Part shown: positions 26,924 to 35,459 of the stretch, piece by piece
How positions within the stretch are numbered: the stretch's first letter is position 1
Layout: the number at the start of each line of letters is the position of its first letter
Assembly (NCBI GenBank): GCA_002343985.1
Contig: DDTB01000034.1
Location: forward strand, 1 to 64,000
Reading direction: 5' to 3'
Length of the DNA: 64,000 nt
Source of the DNA: Chitinophagaceae bacterium UBA2375
Lineage (GTDB): Bacteria > Bacteroidota > Bacteroidia > Chitinophagales > Chitinophagaceae
Position numbers and translations under genes: made by a program
Notes under the pieces: model-generated
Told to the model about the DNA's origin: nothing
Database searches by the model: none
What the model saw: only the letters and a program-made list of their open reading frames with translations

Positions 26924-29527
26924 TTATTGCTTTTTTCGTGCCAGCACCACCGTTCTTTTCAACTGTTTCTTTTTTGCCTGCAGGTTAAACAGTTCAATGA
27001 ACAGTACATACGGCCCGCCTGGTATGGGGCCTTGTTTATCATTCAATCCATCCCACCTGAAATATCCCTCCCGTCCGCAGAGCGTATTGCGTTGCAGGTG
27101 CCGCACCAACCTGCCGGCCATATCATAAATGTACAGGTTACACATGAACCCAGGCTCAGGCAAACGGTAATGGATAAACGCGAAATCATCAAACCCGTCC
27201 CCGTCCGGACTAAACACAGGAGGTGTAATTACCCATTCCCCTGTAATGACAGAATCCACAGCCTGTTGCGCATTCTTCCAGGTAGGTGTACCATAACCCA
27301 CGCTGGCAGGCGCGCTGGCCCAGTTGTCCTTATTCTGTGTGGGCGCCTCCATCCGTATCCGCTCCAAAGCCACAGTTTCCGGGTCGCTGAGTAAAGGATG
27401 GTGCCAGTCGTCATAATAATGCAGTTCATCCACAATCTGGCCCCTGTCGTTAACCAGCAACACATACCCTTCGTCATCCGGAAGCGAAGGCATGGCCGAT
27501 ATGTCTATCAAAGCATCGGGGTTGCGCACCAGGTAAGCCGACTGTACTGCTTTGCCAGAAACACTGATAACCACAAGCTCACCCGGAAAAAACAGGTACG
27601 GGTTTTCCGCGATCCGGTTCAGGGAACTAATTTGTCCTGCGCTATTCCTGTTCCCGATATACATCTTTTGCAGGTCAATGGTTTTCCGGCTCCTGTTGGT
27701 GATCTCCACATAATCTACCGCCTGCCCGCGCGGGTTGAATAAAACTTCGTTGACGACCATATCCATACTATCCGCCAATTCCGGCAAGGCAAACCTTGCT
27801 TTGGCGGGGCTTTCCAGGAGATTGCCTGCACAATCTGTCAACCCCTGCACCGTTACGTCATACATCGTTTGTGGCTGCAAGGGCGCGGATAGCATGAGTT
27901 TGATCTCACGGAACAATGGTCCCGACGGAACAACCTGTATCACCTGCGCCACAGTCGGGTTGATTTGATAATGATTGGGTGAGATGGCCGACAGGCTGTC
28001 GATGCTTTCCGTGAATACAAGATGCAGGCTGACACTATCGGTGACGTATGCACGAAGTAACCTGGGCACACGGTCATCTATCTGTACCGCTTTTACTGAA
28101 TTGGACCTTCCGGGAGTGGCTCCCAACGGATCAACAGATGCTAAAAAGTTTTCCGCACCGCCGCATGGATTTTGGGTGTCAATCATTTCCAACGACCATC
28201 CGCCCTCGGCCTTGAGTTCATTCCTGTACCAGCTTTTATCGTATGCCAGGGCATGAATCGTTTGCCCATCTGCGGCATGCAGGCTGATCAGGTCGCCTTC
28301 ATTTGATAAGGATGGAAATGATGACAAGCCTGCTGTAGCGGCAAAGGCCGACAAGCCCGGCGCTGCACTAACGGAACAAAGCACCAGCGCGCTGTCGGGA
28401 GCCAGGTTGAGTGCAGGCAATGTGCCGCTAAAGGCCCCGGTTTTGCCTAACCGCCAACCGGAAAGGGGAATAACAAACGGACTGACATTCCGGATTTCCA
28501 GCCATTCGGTTTCCGGTAAACCTACGGCCGGTGAAGGGTCTGGCATGATCTCCGTGATCAGCACGTCGAACCTCCGGGGAATATAGCGGGTAAAGGAGGC
28601 GCTGTCTGCATCCATCACATTTCCCTGCAGGTCGCTGATCTGCAAGGTATGCAAGGTCAGTGCTGTCCTGGCCGGTAACGTATCCGCAAATTGCAGGTGC
28701 ACAACGGATGGGTCGGTTGAATCGGGCCTTGCAGTTATCGGATAACCCACACCGTTAGTAACCCGGTACCGGGCGGGCACTGAAGAAGAAACGCTGTCGA
28801 TGGATTCGGAAAACCGGATGCTCAATGCCATCGGGCTTGGCACGATTACTTCCCGGATGGTTGGCGCAATGCTGTCGCGCACCCAGGATTGTACAGAGAT
28901 ATCGTCAAAGAAATGCTTCTGGAAAAAGCTTGCGGTGCTTTGTTGCACACTGATACCAAAATATGCGGATACGGTGTAAGTGGAATCTGTTGTGCTGCCT
29001 TCATCCCGCCATGCGCCCCTGTTATGGCTTCTCCTGAGTGTCCACAGGTGATTGGGGCCGCGGGATACGGAAACCCGGATCTCATGGCTGCTGCCATTCA
29101 GCAAACCATTTGTGCCATCAATGATTTTAACGATCCCGGATCCATCTTTCCGGTACAGGCAAATATCATCGTCGGTTTGCCCGATGCGTACAAAGTAACC
29201 ATTACTGCTATCATGCCCGGGATCAGGTGCTGTAGACAGCAGGTGAACATCCACATAATTCGCGGAGGATGGATTGAACAATAACCGGCTGGTCCATTGC
29301 CACTCCGCCTCCCTGGCCATCGTGCTTGCTGTGCTGAGGTAGAACCGCGCGTTGGCTGTTGTATGGTTGCTTTGCAATTCGCCATTCGCATTCACCACCC
29401 ATGCACTCGTATCGCCCTGCCAGGCCGGGTTTTGCGTGAAGTCGGTATCTGAGAACGTTTCCGTGAATTGTGCTTCTGACCTGAGGCTGGCGAGTACAAT
29501 CAATAACAGTAAAAGGATCCGGAGCAT
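26924..29527 (-). CDS. Secreted lamin-tail-domain protein with FlgD-like C-terminal domain
   Basis: An 867-aa exported protein with signal peptide (MLRILLLLLIVLASLRSEAQ). Residues 20-215 look like a lectin/glucanase-like jelly roll. Two Ig-like (Big_5-type) modules with RFSESIDSVSSSVPARYRV and VFTESIDSLSAISPNHYQI alternate with two lamin-tail domains (ITEIMPDPSP...EWLEIRN and VVNEVLFNPRG...DYVEITN). The C-terminus, VFSPDGDGFDDFAF and YIYDMAGRLVRHL to GGPYVLFIELF, is the FlgD/CHU_C-like module seen at the ends of surface proteins. A cell-surface adhesin or nuclease-associated scaffold is possible; no catalytic site is seen. Confidence 0.82.
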   Translation of the reverse strand: MLRILLLLLIVLASLRSEAQFTETFSDTDFTQNPAWQGDTSAWVVNANGELQSNHTTANARFYLSTASTMAREAEWQWTSRLLFNPSSANYVDVHLLSTAPDPGHDSSNGYFVRIGQTDDDICLYRKDGSGIVKIIDGTNGLLNGSSHEIRVSVSRGPNHLWTLRRSHNRGAWRDEGSTTDSTYTVSAYFGISVQQSTASFFQKHFFDDISVQSWVRDSIAPTIREVIVPSPMALSIRFSESIDSVSSSVPARYRVTNGVGYPITARPDSTDPSVVHLQFADTLPARTALTLHTLQISDLQGNVMDADSASFTRYIPRRFDVLITEIMPDPSPAVGLPETEWLEIRNVSPFVIPLSGWRLGKTGAFSGTLPALNLAPDSALVLCSVSAAPGLSAFAATAGLSSFPSLSNEGDLISLHAADGQTIHALAYDKSWYRNELKAEGGWSLEMIDTQNPCGGAENFLASVDPLGATPGRSNSVKAVQIDDRVPRLLRAYVTDSVSLHLVFTESIDSLSAISPNHYQINPTVAQVIQVVPSGPLFREIKLMLSAPLQPQTMYDVTVQGLTDCAGNLLESPAKARFALPELADSMDMVVNEVLFNPRGQAVDYVEITNRSRKTIDLQKMYIGNRNSAGQISSLNRIAENPYLFFPGELVVISVSGKAVQSAYLVRNPDALIDISAMPSLPDDEGYVLLVNDRGQIVDELHYYDDWHHPLLSDPETVALERIRMEAPTQNKDNWASAPASVGYGTPTWKNAQQAVDSVITGEWVITPPVFSPDGDGFDDFAFIHYRLPEPGFMCNLYIYDMAGRLVRHLQRNTLCGREGYFRWDGLNDKQGPIPGGPYVLFIELFNLQAKKKQLKRTVVLARKKQ

Positions 29528-29607
29528 GGCGCGGTATTTTCACCCGAATGTAGGTCCGGCGCATTTTCAAGGCTTGCGTAAATCCCCTGAAAAGAATCAG
29601 AATATCC

Positions 29608-29638
29608 TCTGTAAATCAATGGATCGATTTTACCTTTG
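29608..29638 (+). promoter_or_regulatory. asd promoter
   Basis: TACCTTTG at 29631-29638 is a perfect match to the -7 pattern TAnnTTTG, and TCTG at 29608-29611 lies 19 bp upstream in the -33 position (one mismatch to TTTG). The start codon of asd is 20 bp further on, leaving a very short leader. Confidence 0.6.
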
Positions 29639-29657
29639 TACGCATAAGAAACCATAT

Positions 29658-30650
29658 ATGAAAGTTGCAGTTGTGGGCGCTACCGGCCTGGTGGGTACAA
29701 AAATGTTGCAGGTATTGGAAGAGCGGTCATTCCCGGTAACGGAACTGATACCGGTCGCGTCTGAAAAATCAGTGGGCAAGTCCGTCAGTTTTAAAAATCA
29801 AACATATACCATCAGGGGCATGGCGTCCGCCATCGCCGAAAAACCAGCACTGGCTTTGTTTTCAGCGGGTGGCTCCACTTCATTGGAATGGGCGCCGCGA
29901 TTCGCAGAAGCTGGCATTACGGTTATCGATAATTCCAGCGCCTGGCGCATGGACCCGGATAAAAAACTGGTGGTTCCCGAAGTAAACGGTCATGTACTTT
30001 CCGCTGCAGACCGTATCATTGCCAACCCCAATTGCTCGACCATACAGATGCTGATGGTGCTGAAACCTTTGCACGACAAATACGGCATAAAGCGGGTTGT
30101 TGTAAGCACCTATCAGAGCGTCACCGGCACCGGTGTGAAAGCGGTTGACCAGTTGATGAATGAGCGCAATGGCATCGAAGGGCCTATGGCTTATCGTTAT
30201 CCCATCGATTTAAATGTGATTCCGCATATTGATGTGTTCCTGGAGAACGGGTACAGCAAGGAAGAGATGAAGATGGTCCATGAAACCAAGAAAATTATGG
30301 GCGATGACAGTATCCGGGTAACGGCAACCTGTGTACGCATCCCAACTATGGGCGGACATAGCGAGTCGGTCAATATTGAATTTGAGAATGATTTCGATAT
30401 CCATGAACTCAGGCAGATACTGATCGATGCCCCCGGGGTTATTGTGCAGGACGACCTGGCGAATTTCGTCTACCCGATGCCGTTAACAGCCCATGACAAG
30501 GATGAAACCTTTGTAGGCCGGATCCGTCGCGACGAATCGCAACCAAATACGCTGAATTGCTGGATTGTAAGCGATAACCTGCGCAAGGGCGCTGCCACCA
30601 ACGCGGTACAGATCGCCGAATACCTTTTGCAAAAAGGTTTTATTGGATAA
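29658..30650 (+). CDS. asd: Aspartate-semialdehyde dehydrogenase
   Basis: Reduces aspartyl phosphate to aspartate semialdehyde with NADPH, the branch step to lysine/diaminopimelate, threonine and methionine. The 330-aa enzyme has the Rossmann motif VVGATGLVGTKML at the N-terminus, the catalytic Cys in IANPNCSTIQML near residue 128 and the catalytic His in TMGGHSESVNIEF near 235. ATG 29658 (MKVAVVGATG) starts the Rossmann strand directly and is preferred over upstream in-frame starts. It converges with korB (5-bp gap). Confidence 0.96.
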   Translation: MKVAVVGATGLVGTKMLQVLEERSFPVTELIPVASEKSVGKSVSFKNQTYTIRGMASAIAEKPALALFSAGGSTSLEWAPRFAEAGITVIDNSSAWRMDPDKKLVVPEVNGHVLSAADRIIANPNCSTIQMLMVLKPLHDKYGIKRVVVSTYQSVTGTGVKAVDQLMNERNGIEGPMAYRYPIDLNVIPHIDVFLENGYSKEEMKMVHETKKIMGDDSIRVTATCVRIPTMGGHSESVNIEFENDFDIHELRQILIDAPGVIVQDDLANFVYPMPLTAHDKDETFVGRIRRDESQPNTLNCWIVSDNLRKGAATNAVQIAEYLLQKGFIG

Positions 30651-30655
30651 GTGGG

Positions 30656-31687
30656 TTAACTGATCGTCCAGGTTTCCCTTCCCCTGAGTAATTTATCGAG
30701 GTCGCCCGGGCCTTTCTGCGCGATGATTTCCTGGATCTGCATATCCATCAGGTCTTCGTAGCAAGCCCTTTGTGTTTCATAGAAAACGCCAAATGGCCTG
30801 GGCAGGTGTCCTTCAAGCCTTGGGTCATAGAACATGCGGATCAGGATTTGCGCTTTGTAGAAATCATGTTCATCGTGTACCCAGCAATCATCTTTGCTGC
30901 CGCCCTTGTTGAAATCCACAATCACGGGTTTGAAGCCATCGAGTTTGATGCCCTTGTCTTGCCCGGCGCCAAACACCAGCGGCTGGCCCTGTTCGAGGAA
31001 AAGGGTTTCTTCGGCCTTGGTTGATTTTTCCGTGAATATTTCAAATGCACCATCATTGAAGATGTTGCAGTTCTGATAAATTTCGAGGAAGGAAGCCCCT
31101 TTATGCGCATTGGCCCTCAGCAGCATGGCTTGCAGATGTTTGGGATCGCGGTCCATGGAGCGGGCAATAAAGCTGGCATCCGCGCCCATGGCCAGCGCCA
31201 GGGGATTGAACGGATGGTCGATGCTGCCAAATGGTGTACTCTTGGTGATTTTATGTTCTTCGGAAGTAGGTGAGTATTGTCCTTTGGTAAGCCCGTAAAT
31301 CTGGTTGTTGAACAGGAGGATATTGACATCAAAATTCCTGCGCAGGAGATGGATGGTATGGTTGCCCCCGATGCTCAGTCCATCACCATCGCCGGTGACA
31401 ATCCAAATGCTCAGTTCCGGCCTCGCGGCTTTGAGCCCGCTGGCAATGGCTGTGGCTCGCCCATGGATGCTGTGCATGCCATAAGTGTTCATGTAATACG
31501 GGAACCGGCTGCTGCACCCGATACCGGAAACCACTACAATGTTTTCGCGGGGGATGCCCAGTGTGGGCATAATTTTTTGCACCTGGGCAAGGATCGAGTA
31601 GTCGCCGCAACCCGGGCACCAGCGCACTTCCTGGTCGGTGGCAAAATCTTTGGCGGTTAAGGCGGTGTTGGTTGTGGCGGTGCTCAT
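30656..31687 (-). CDS. korB: 2-oxoacid:ferredoxin oxidoreductase, beta subunit
   Basis: TPP-binding beta subunit of a 2-oxoglutarate (or related 2-oxoacid):ferredoxin oxidoreductase. The cluster/TPP motifs WCPGCGDYSIL near residue 25, GIGCSSRFPYY, HGRATAIASGLK, and the TPP Mg2+ motif VTGDGDGLSIGGNH near 97 are present. The size of 343 aa is normal. The alpha/gamma subunit gene (korA), which usually lies directly upstream, is not in this window: only a 106-bp gap and a paaY-like gene lie on that side. In phenylacetate-degrading cells acyl-CoA end products enter the TCA cycle, but no direct link is shown. Confidence 0.9.
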   Translation of the reverse strand: MSTATTNTALTAKDFATDQEVRWCPGCGDYSILAQVQKIMPTLGIPRENIVVVSGIGCSSRFPYYMNTYGMHSIHGRATAIASGLKAARPELSIWIVTGDGDGLSIGGNHTIHLLRRNFDVNILLFNNQIYGLTKGQYSPTSEEHKITKSTPFGSIDHPFNPLALAMGADASFIARSMDRDPKHLQAMLLRANAHKGASFLEIYQNCNIFNDGAFEIFTEKSTKAEETLFLEQGQPLVFGAGQDKGIKLDGFKPVIVDFNKGGSKDDCWVHDEHDFYKAQILIRMFYDPRLEGHLPRPFGVFYETQRACYEDLMDMQIQEIIAQKGPGDLDKLLRGRETWTIS

Positions 31688-31793
31688 GTCGGAATGGTTT
31701 TTATGAAGAACAGGACACTAAGTTAACAAATATTCCATTTCAGTAAAATAGCTGTGCAGGGATTCTGGCGATGGATTTTCCGGGCTTTTGGCG

Positions 31794-32390
31794 CTATTGC
31801 TTTTTGTGTTCGTTCCAGGTTTTATATGCGGTGGATTGATCGGGCCAATGGTCCGGTACCTCCCGCAGGGGCTCGCAGGCTTCCCAACCGGCATGCATAT
31901 CCGAAGGCAGTTGCTGGTAAAGCCTCGTGCCTTCCGTTTTCCAGGCAATCATCTCATCCGACACCTCCCTGATTTTTTGCGCCGGGTTCCCTACGATCAG
32001 GCTCCTGGCTTCAAATACGGAATCGGCTTTCACAAAACTCAGGGCGCCTACAATACATTCATCACCCAGTTCCACCCGGTCCATGATCACCGCGTTCATG
32101 CCTATCAGGCAGTTGCGGCCGATCTTCGCGCCATGCACTACCGCTCCATGACCGATATGCGCGCCCTGTTGTAAGGTTACCGTTACGCCGGGGAACATGT
32201 GTATGGTGCAGTTTTCCTGCACATTGCAGCCATCTTCAATCACAATACCACCCCAATCGCCGCGGATGGCGGCCCCCGGGCCAATGTACACATCTTTGCC
32301 AATCACCACTTTACCGGTTACCGCTGCCTGCGGATGCACAAAGGCGCTGGGATGAACCACGGGGATGAACTCCTGGAAACGATAAATCAT
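31794..32390 (-). CDS. paaY: PaaY-like hexapeptide-repeat protein (gamma-carbonic anhydrase fold)
   Basis: A 198-aa left-handed beta-helix protein. Hexapeptide turns such as VVIGKDVYIGPGAAIRGDWGG and the His ligands in HMFPGV and GHIGHGAVVHG-like segments (quoted in part) match gamma-carbonic anhydrase/PaaY proteins. The C-terminal EACEPLREV segment is especially close to PaaY, the thioesterase that protects phenylacetate degradation from dead-end CoA esters. ATG 32390 (MIYRFQEFIPVV) is chosen; the longer frame to 32633 overlaps the divergent monooxygenase gene. Its place near paa genes supports the name. Confidence 0.82.
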   Translation of the reverse strand: MIYRFQEFIPVVHPSAFVHPQAAVTGKVVIGKDVYIGPGAAIRGDWGGIVIEDGCNVQENCTIHMFPGVTVTLQQGAHIGHGAVVHGAKIGRNCLIGMNAVIMDRVELGDECIVGALSFVKADSVFEARSLIVGNPAQKIREVSDEMIAWKTEGTRLYQQLPSDMHAGWEACEPLREVPDHWPDQSTAYKTWNEHKKQ

Positions 32391-32543
32391 ACGCTTTGAT
32401 TCTTCCTGATAAAGGTACATGAATTGAGGTGCAGCCAATCGGTAAACGTTGCTGATTTTTCCCATTTTCAAAAATGCATTTCCCGATACGGGATAAGATA
32501 GTATTTGATTCAGGATAATCTTGCACGAGAAAAAAAATCCATC

Positions 32544-32873
32544 ATGCAGAAAAATTTTGTTGCGATCAATTACATTCAATGCAATGCTGAGTACAGCCAG
32601 CGTTTCGAGGAACTCTTTGGCAGCCGGGCGCATGCCATTGATGCCATGCCCGGTTTTATCGATATGCGCGTACTAAAGCCCCATGCCGAAGGCGAACCTT
32701 ACCTTGTAGTGAGTTACTGGGAATCGGAGCAGGCTTTTTCGGCCTGGACTAAATCTCCTGCCTTTTTGGAAGGACACAAAAGGGCATTCGCAGACCTTGC
32801 TAAAGCGAAAGAGCAGGGTTTACCTGCACCAATGACAAGTTCGTTTAAGACCTACCAGGTAATTGCTCATTAA
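32544..32873 (+). CDS. Antibiotic biosynthesis monooxygenase-fold (ABM/HmoA-like) protein
   Basis: A 109-aa ferredoxin-like alpha+beta protein of the ABM family. FVAINYIQCNAEYSQRFEELF, MPGFIDMRVLKP and YLVVSYWESEQAFSAW are the three strands and conserved Trp/Glu pattern. Such proteins include heme-degrading IsdG/HmoA enzymes and small quinol monooxygenases; the Asn/Trp pair of IsdG cannot be confirmed. ATG 32544 (MQKNFVAI) is chosen. It sits on the plus strand inside the otherwise minus-strand phenylacetate region, divergent from paaY. Confidence 0.75.
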   Translation: MQKNFVAINYIQCNAEYSQRFEELFGSRAHAIDAMPGFIDMRVLKPHAEGEPYLVVSYWESEQAFSAWTKSPAFLEGHKRAFADLAKAKEQGLPAPMTSSFKTYQVIAH

Positions 32874-32886
32874 TGAAAGGATATCC

Positions 32887-33003
32887 ATGGAAAAAAATGC
32901 AAAGATGAAAGCCTGGTTCAGGAAATTTGGTTTGTGGGGATTCCTGTTTTTCTTGGCAAAAGGATTGTTATGGATCGCGCTGACCTACTGGATTGTGCAA
33001 TAA
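32887..33003 (+). CDS. 38-aa single-pass membrane protein
   Basis: ATG 32887 to TAA 33001 encodes MEKNAKMKAWFRKFGLWG followed by FLFFLAKGLLWIALTYWIVQ: a short basic amphipathic start and one membrane helix. It lies 13 bp after the ABM-fold gene in the same direction, probably co-transcribed, and ends 4 bp before the convergent paaI stop. The positively charged n-region plus tight spacing make it a better candidate than a chance ORF, but there is no family I can name. Confidence 0.6.
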   Translation: MEKNAKMKAWFRKFGLWGFLFFLAKGLLWIALTYWIVQ

Positions 33004-33007
33004 ATCG

Positions 33008-33421
33008 TCAGATCAGGTTTTTATTTGTCCTGAAACAGGTGCCCTTGAAAATCGCCACTTCGTGATCATGCTGGTTTGATATGTGTATATGGTATAATCC
33101 GGTGGATTTCCCATTGTGGATTTCCCTGGCTTCCGCCGTTAATACATCGCCCACATGCACAGGCTTGATGAAATTGATGGCGGTATCGAGCGCGACCGAC
33201 AATACGTTCCGGTTATTGCAGGCAAATGCGAAAGCGCTGTCGGCCAGTGAAAACGCGATCCCGCCGTGCACGATGCCAAAACCATTGATCATTTCTTTCC
33301 TAACGGTCATGCGTATCCTGCTGTAACCTTCCCGCACTTCAAGCACTTCGATGCCCAGCCACTGGCTGAACAAATCATTTTCCATCATGTGTTGCACTAC
33401 GGCTTCCGGGCGATGTGTCAT
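33008..33421 (-). CDS. paaI: Hydroxyphenylacetyl-CoA thioesterase PaaI
   Basis: A 137-aa hot-dog fold thioesterase. ENDLFSQWLGIEVLEVREGY, NGFGIVHGGIAFSLADSAFAFACN and INFIKPVHVGDVLTAEA match PaaI, with the catalytic Asp in SLADSAFA and the HGG oxyanion turn. PaaI hydrolyses ring-hydroxylated phenylacetyl-CoA and is thought to release CoA trapped in dead-end products. It is 21 bp downstream of paaG on the same strand, at the end of the paa operon. Confidence 0.9.
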   Translation of the reverse strand: MTHRPEAVVQHMMENDLFSQWLGIEVLEVREGYSRIRMTVRKEMINGFGIVHGGIAFSLADSAFAFACNNRNVLSVALDTAINFIKPVHVGDVLTAEAREIHNGKSTGLYHIHISNQHDHEVAIFKGTCFRTNKNLI

Positions 33422-33442
33422 AATTTCGTGTATTGATGGCCG

Positions 33443-34219
33443 TTATTGACCGGTGAAAACGGGTTTTCTCTTTTCCAGGAAAGCGGCTACCCCTTCCTGG
33501 TAGTCGGCTGTTGCGGCCGCTTTTTGCTGGTATTCATCCTCCAGCAGCAACTGCCTGCCTAATGTATGGTCGTAACTGTAGTTGAGCGCGTGTTTGGTCA
33601 GCGTGAGGCCCTTTGTGGGCATGTTCGACAAGGTTTCCGCGATTTTCATCGACTCTTGCGCAAATATTTCTTCCGGGTAGTATGCATAAATCATCCCGAT
33701 CCTTTCCGCTTCCGCGGCGCTGACTTTTTCGCCAAGCATCATCAGGGCGCTGGCTTTTTGAAAGCCCACCAGCCGGGGCAGGAAAAAAGTTCCCCCGCTG
33801 TCTGGTATCAAACCAATTTTGCTGAAAGCCTGGATAAACGAGGCCGATTCCACAGCAACAACAATGTCGCATGCAAGCGCGATGTTGGCGCCCGCGCCCG
33901 CGGCTACGCCGTTCACCGCGGCGACAACCGGCTTGGGCATGTTCCTGATTTTCTGGATGATGGGGTTGTAGTGCTCTGATAAAATAACCTCCAATCCAAT
34001 TGGGTCATCACCCACGAGTTCGCCCAGGTCCTGCCCGGCCGAAAAGGCCCTTCCGTCACCTGTGATGTACACGGCACGGATATCATGCACCGACGCGCAT
34101 TCATCCAGCCTGGCCTGCATGTTGAGTGCCATTTCGCGGTTGAAAGAATTAAACTTATCGGGCCTGTTCAGGGTAATGCAGGCTACATGCTCTTTGATCT
34201 CAAATAAAATGCTCGACAT
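33443..34219 (-). CDS. paaG: Ring-1,2-epoxyphenylacetyl-CoA isomerase PaaG (crotonase family)
   Basis: A 258-aa crotonase-fold protein. LNRPDKFNSFN, GRAFSAGQDL (CoA/oxyanion site near 65), AAVNGVAAGAGANIALACDIV (oxyanion Gly) and SKIGLIPDSGGTFFLPR (acid/base Asp in place of the hydratase Glu) match PaaG closely, as does the C-terminal EDEYQQKAAATADYQEGV. PaaG converts the epoxide made by PaaABCE to the oxepin-CoA. It follows the mgtC-like gene by 26 bp. Confidence 0.87.
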   Translation of the reverse strand: MSSILFEIKEHVACITLNRPDKFNSFNREMALNMQARLDECASVHDIRAVYITGDGRAFSAGQDLGELVGDDPIGLEVILSEHYNPIIQKIRNMPKPVVAAVNGVAAGAGANIALACDIVVAVESASFIQAFSKIGLIPDSGGTFFLPRLVGFQKASALMMLGEKVSAAEAERIGMIYAYYPEEIFAQESMKIAETLSNMPTKGLTLTKHALNYSYDHTLGRQLLLEDEYQQKAAATADYQEGVAAFLEKRKPVFTGQ

Positions 34220-34245
34220 GGATTCAAATTTTTATGAAGCAGTTG

Positions 34246-34890
34246 TTAGACATCAAAACTTTTCACATCCTGGTGTTGCAGGAGGAACTGGTTCACGAGG
34301 TCGTAGTTCCTGTCGGGTGAACTGATGCGGTAAAGGTACACGGCATCGTTGTCGTCCTTGATAAATTTCATGCAACGGAATGTAAGGTCGTGCGATTTAA
34401 AAAAATCTTCCAGCTCATTCCTGAAATTTCCACCCAGGTTCACCGTCCTGATTTTATAATCCTTCACCCGGTGAAAGCGGTTGATAAACCGTTGCACGGG
34501 TTCCAACACAAACAAGGCGATCACCACCATGCAGGATACCACAATGGCCAGCGGATAATTATGGTAACCAATCGCCATCCCCAATGCGGCGGTAATCCAA
34601 ATCAGCGCGGCGGTGGTTAAACCATTTACGGAAATACCCTCCTTAAAAATCACACCCGCGCCAATAAAACCGATGCCGGTCACGATATTGCTCGCGATCC
34701 TGTCGGCGCTGCCATAACCTGCATTTTCTTTTGACAGGATCGTGTACAAACAGGCGCCAACGGATATCAGGATCATGGTTCGAAAACCCGCGGGCTTGCT
34801 CCTGAACTCACGCTCCAGGCCTATCACCGCGCCAATGATAAAAGCGAATGAAACCTGAGCGGCCTCCTCCAGGTAAATGGTTAGGTCCAT
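34246..34890 (-). CDS. MgtC/SapB-family membrane protein
   Basis: A 214-aa protein with four or five N-terminal membrane helices (GAVIGLEREFRSKPAGFRTM, ILISVGACLYTIL, GIGFIGAGVIFKEG, VNGLTTAALIWITAALGMAIG) carrying the MgtC motifs. A soluble ACT-like C-terminal domain (KIRTVNLGGNFRNELEDFF) follows. MgtC proteins inhibit or modulate F-ATPase and aid growth at low Mg2+. Its place between paaD and paaG, with 34- and 26-bp gaps, is unusual for that operon. ATG 34890 is chosen over the longer frame. Confidence 0.85.
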   Translation of the reverse strand: MDLTIYLEEAAQVSFAFIIGAVIGLEREFRSKPAGFRTMILISVGACLYTILSKENAGYGSADRIASNIVTGIGFIGAGVIFKEGISVNGLTTAALIWITAALGMAIGYHNYPLAIVVSCMVVIALFVLEPVQRFINRFHRVKDYKIRTVNLGGNFRNELEDFFKSHDLTFRCMKFIKDDNDAVYLYRISSPDRNYDLVNQFLLQHQDVKSFDV

Positions 34891-34924
34891 GCGATACCAG
34901 TTAAACTGATTAAAGGTAAGGATA

Positions 34925-35446
34925 TTAATGGCACTTAAAATAGTCGAATGGCTCTTTGCAGTCGTTGCATTGGTACAGGGCCTTGCAGGCGGTGGAGCCA
35001 AACTGGCTCAGCAGGCGGGTGTTGTGCGATTGGCAGCGGGGGCACTCCACGTCTACCACATCATCAAACAATAGTTTGCGGCTGCGGGCCGTGGTTTCCG
35101 CAGGCGGCGCGATGCCGTATGCGCGCAGTTTCTGTTTGCCTTCTTCGGTCATCCAGTCTGTTGTCCATGCAGGATCGAGTACAGTGTGTATGCGGATCTC
35201 GCGGTAACCCGCTTCAATGAGTGCCAGCCTGATGTTCACGGAAATCATGTCCATGGCCGGGCATCCCGAATATGTTGGTGTGATGGTTACTTCCACCATG
35301 CCGTCGTGCACATCCACTTTACGGATAATGCCCATATCCGTTACCGTTAGTACAGGGATCTCCGGGTCGGTGACCTGTTTGAGCACTTCCCATACTTTTT
35401 CCGCTTGGGGTGATTGTGATGTTGGGATATGTATGTCTTGGTTCAT
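34925..35446 (-). CDS. paaD: 1,2-phenylacetyl-CoA epoxidase subunit PaaD
   Basis: A 173-aa MIP18/SufT-like protein needed for assembly or iron-sulfur loading of the phenylacetyl-CoA epoxidase. The DUF59 part (VTDPEIPVLTVTDMGIIRKV, YSGCPAMDMISVNI) is followed by the PaaD C-terminal zinc-ribbon-like pair CPRC...CKALYQCNDCKEPFDYFKC with four or more Cys. ATG 35446 (MNQDIHIPT) avoids overlap with paaC; ATG 35473 would overlap it by 14 bp. Confidence 0.93.
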   Translation of the reverse strand: MNQDIHIPTSQSPQAEKVWEVLKQVTDPEIPVLTVTDMGIIRKVDVHDGMVEVTITPTYSGCPAMDMISVNIRLALIEAGYREIRIHTVLDPAWTTDWMTEEGKQKLRAYGIAPPAETTARSRKLLFDDVVDVECPRCQSHNTRLLSQFGSTACKALYQCNDCKEPFDYFKCH

Positions 35447-35459
35447 GATGCTTGTTCCA

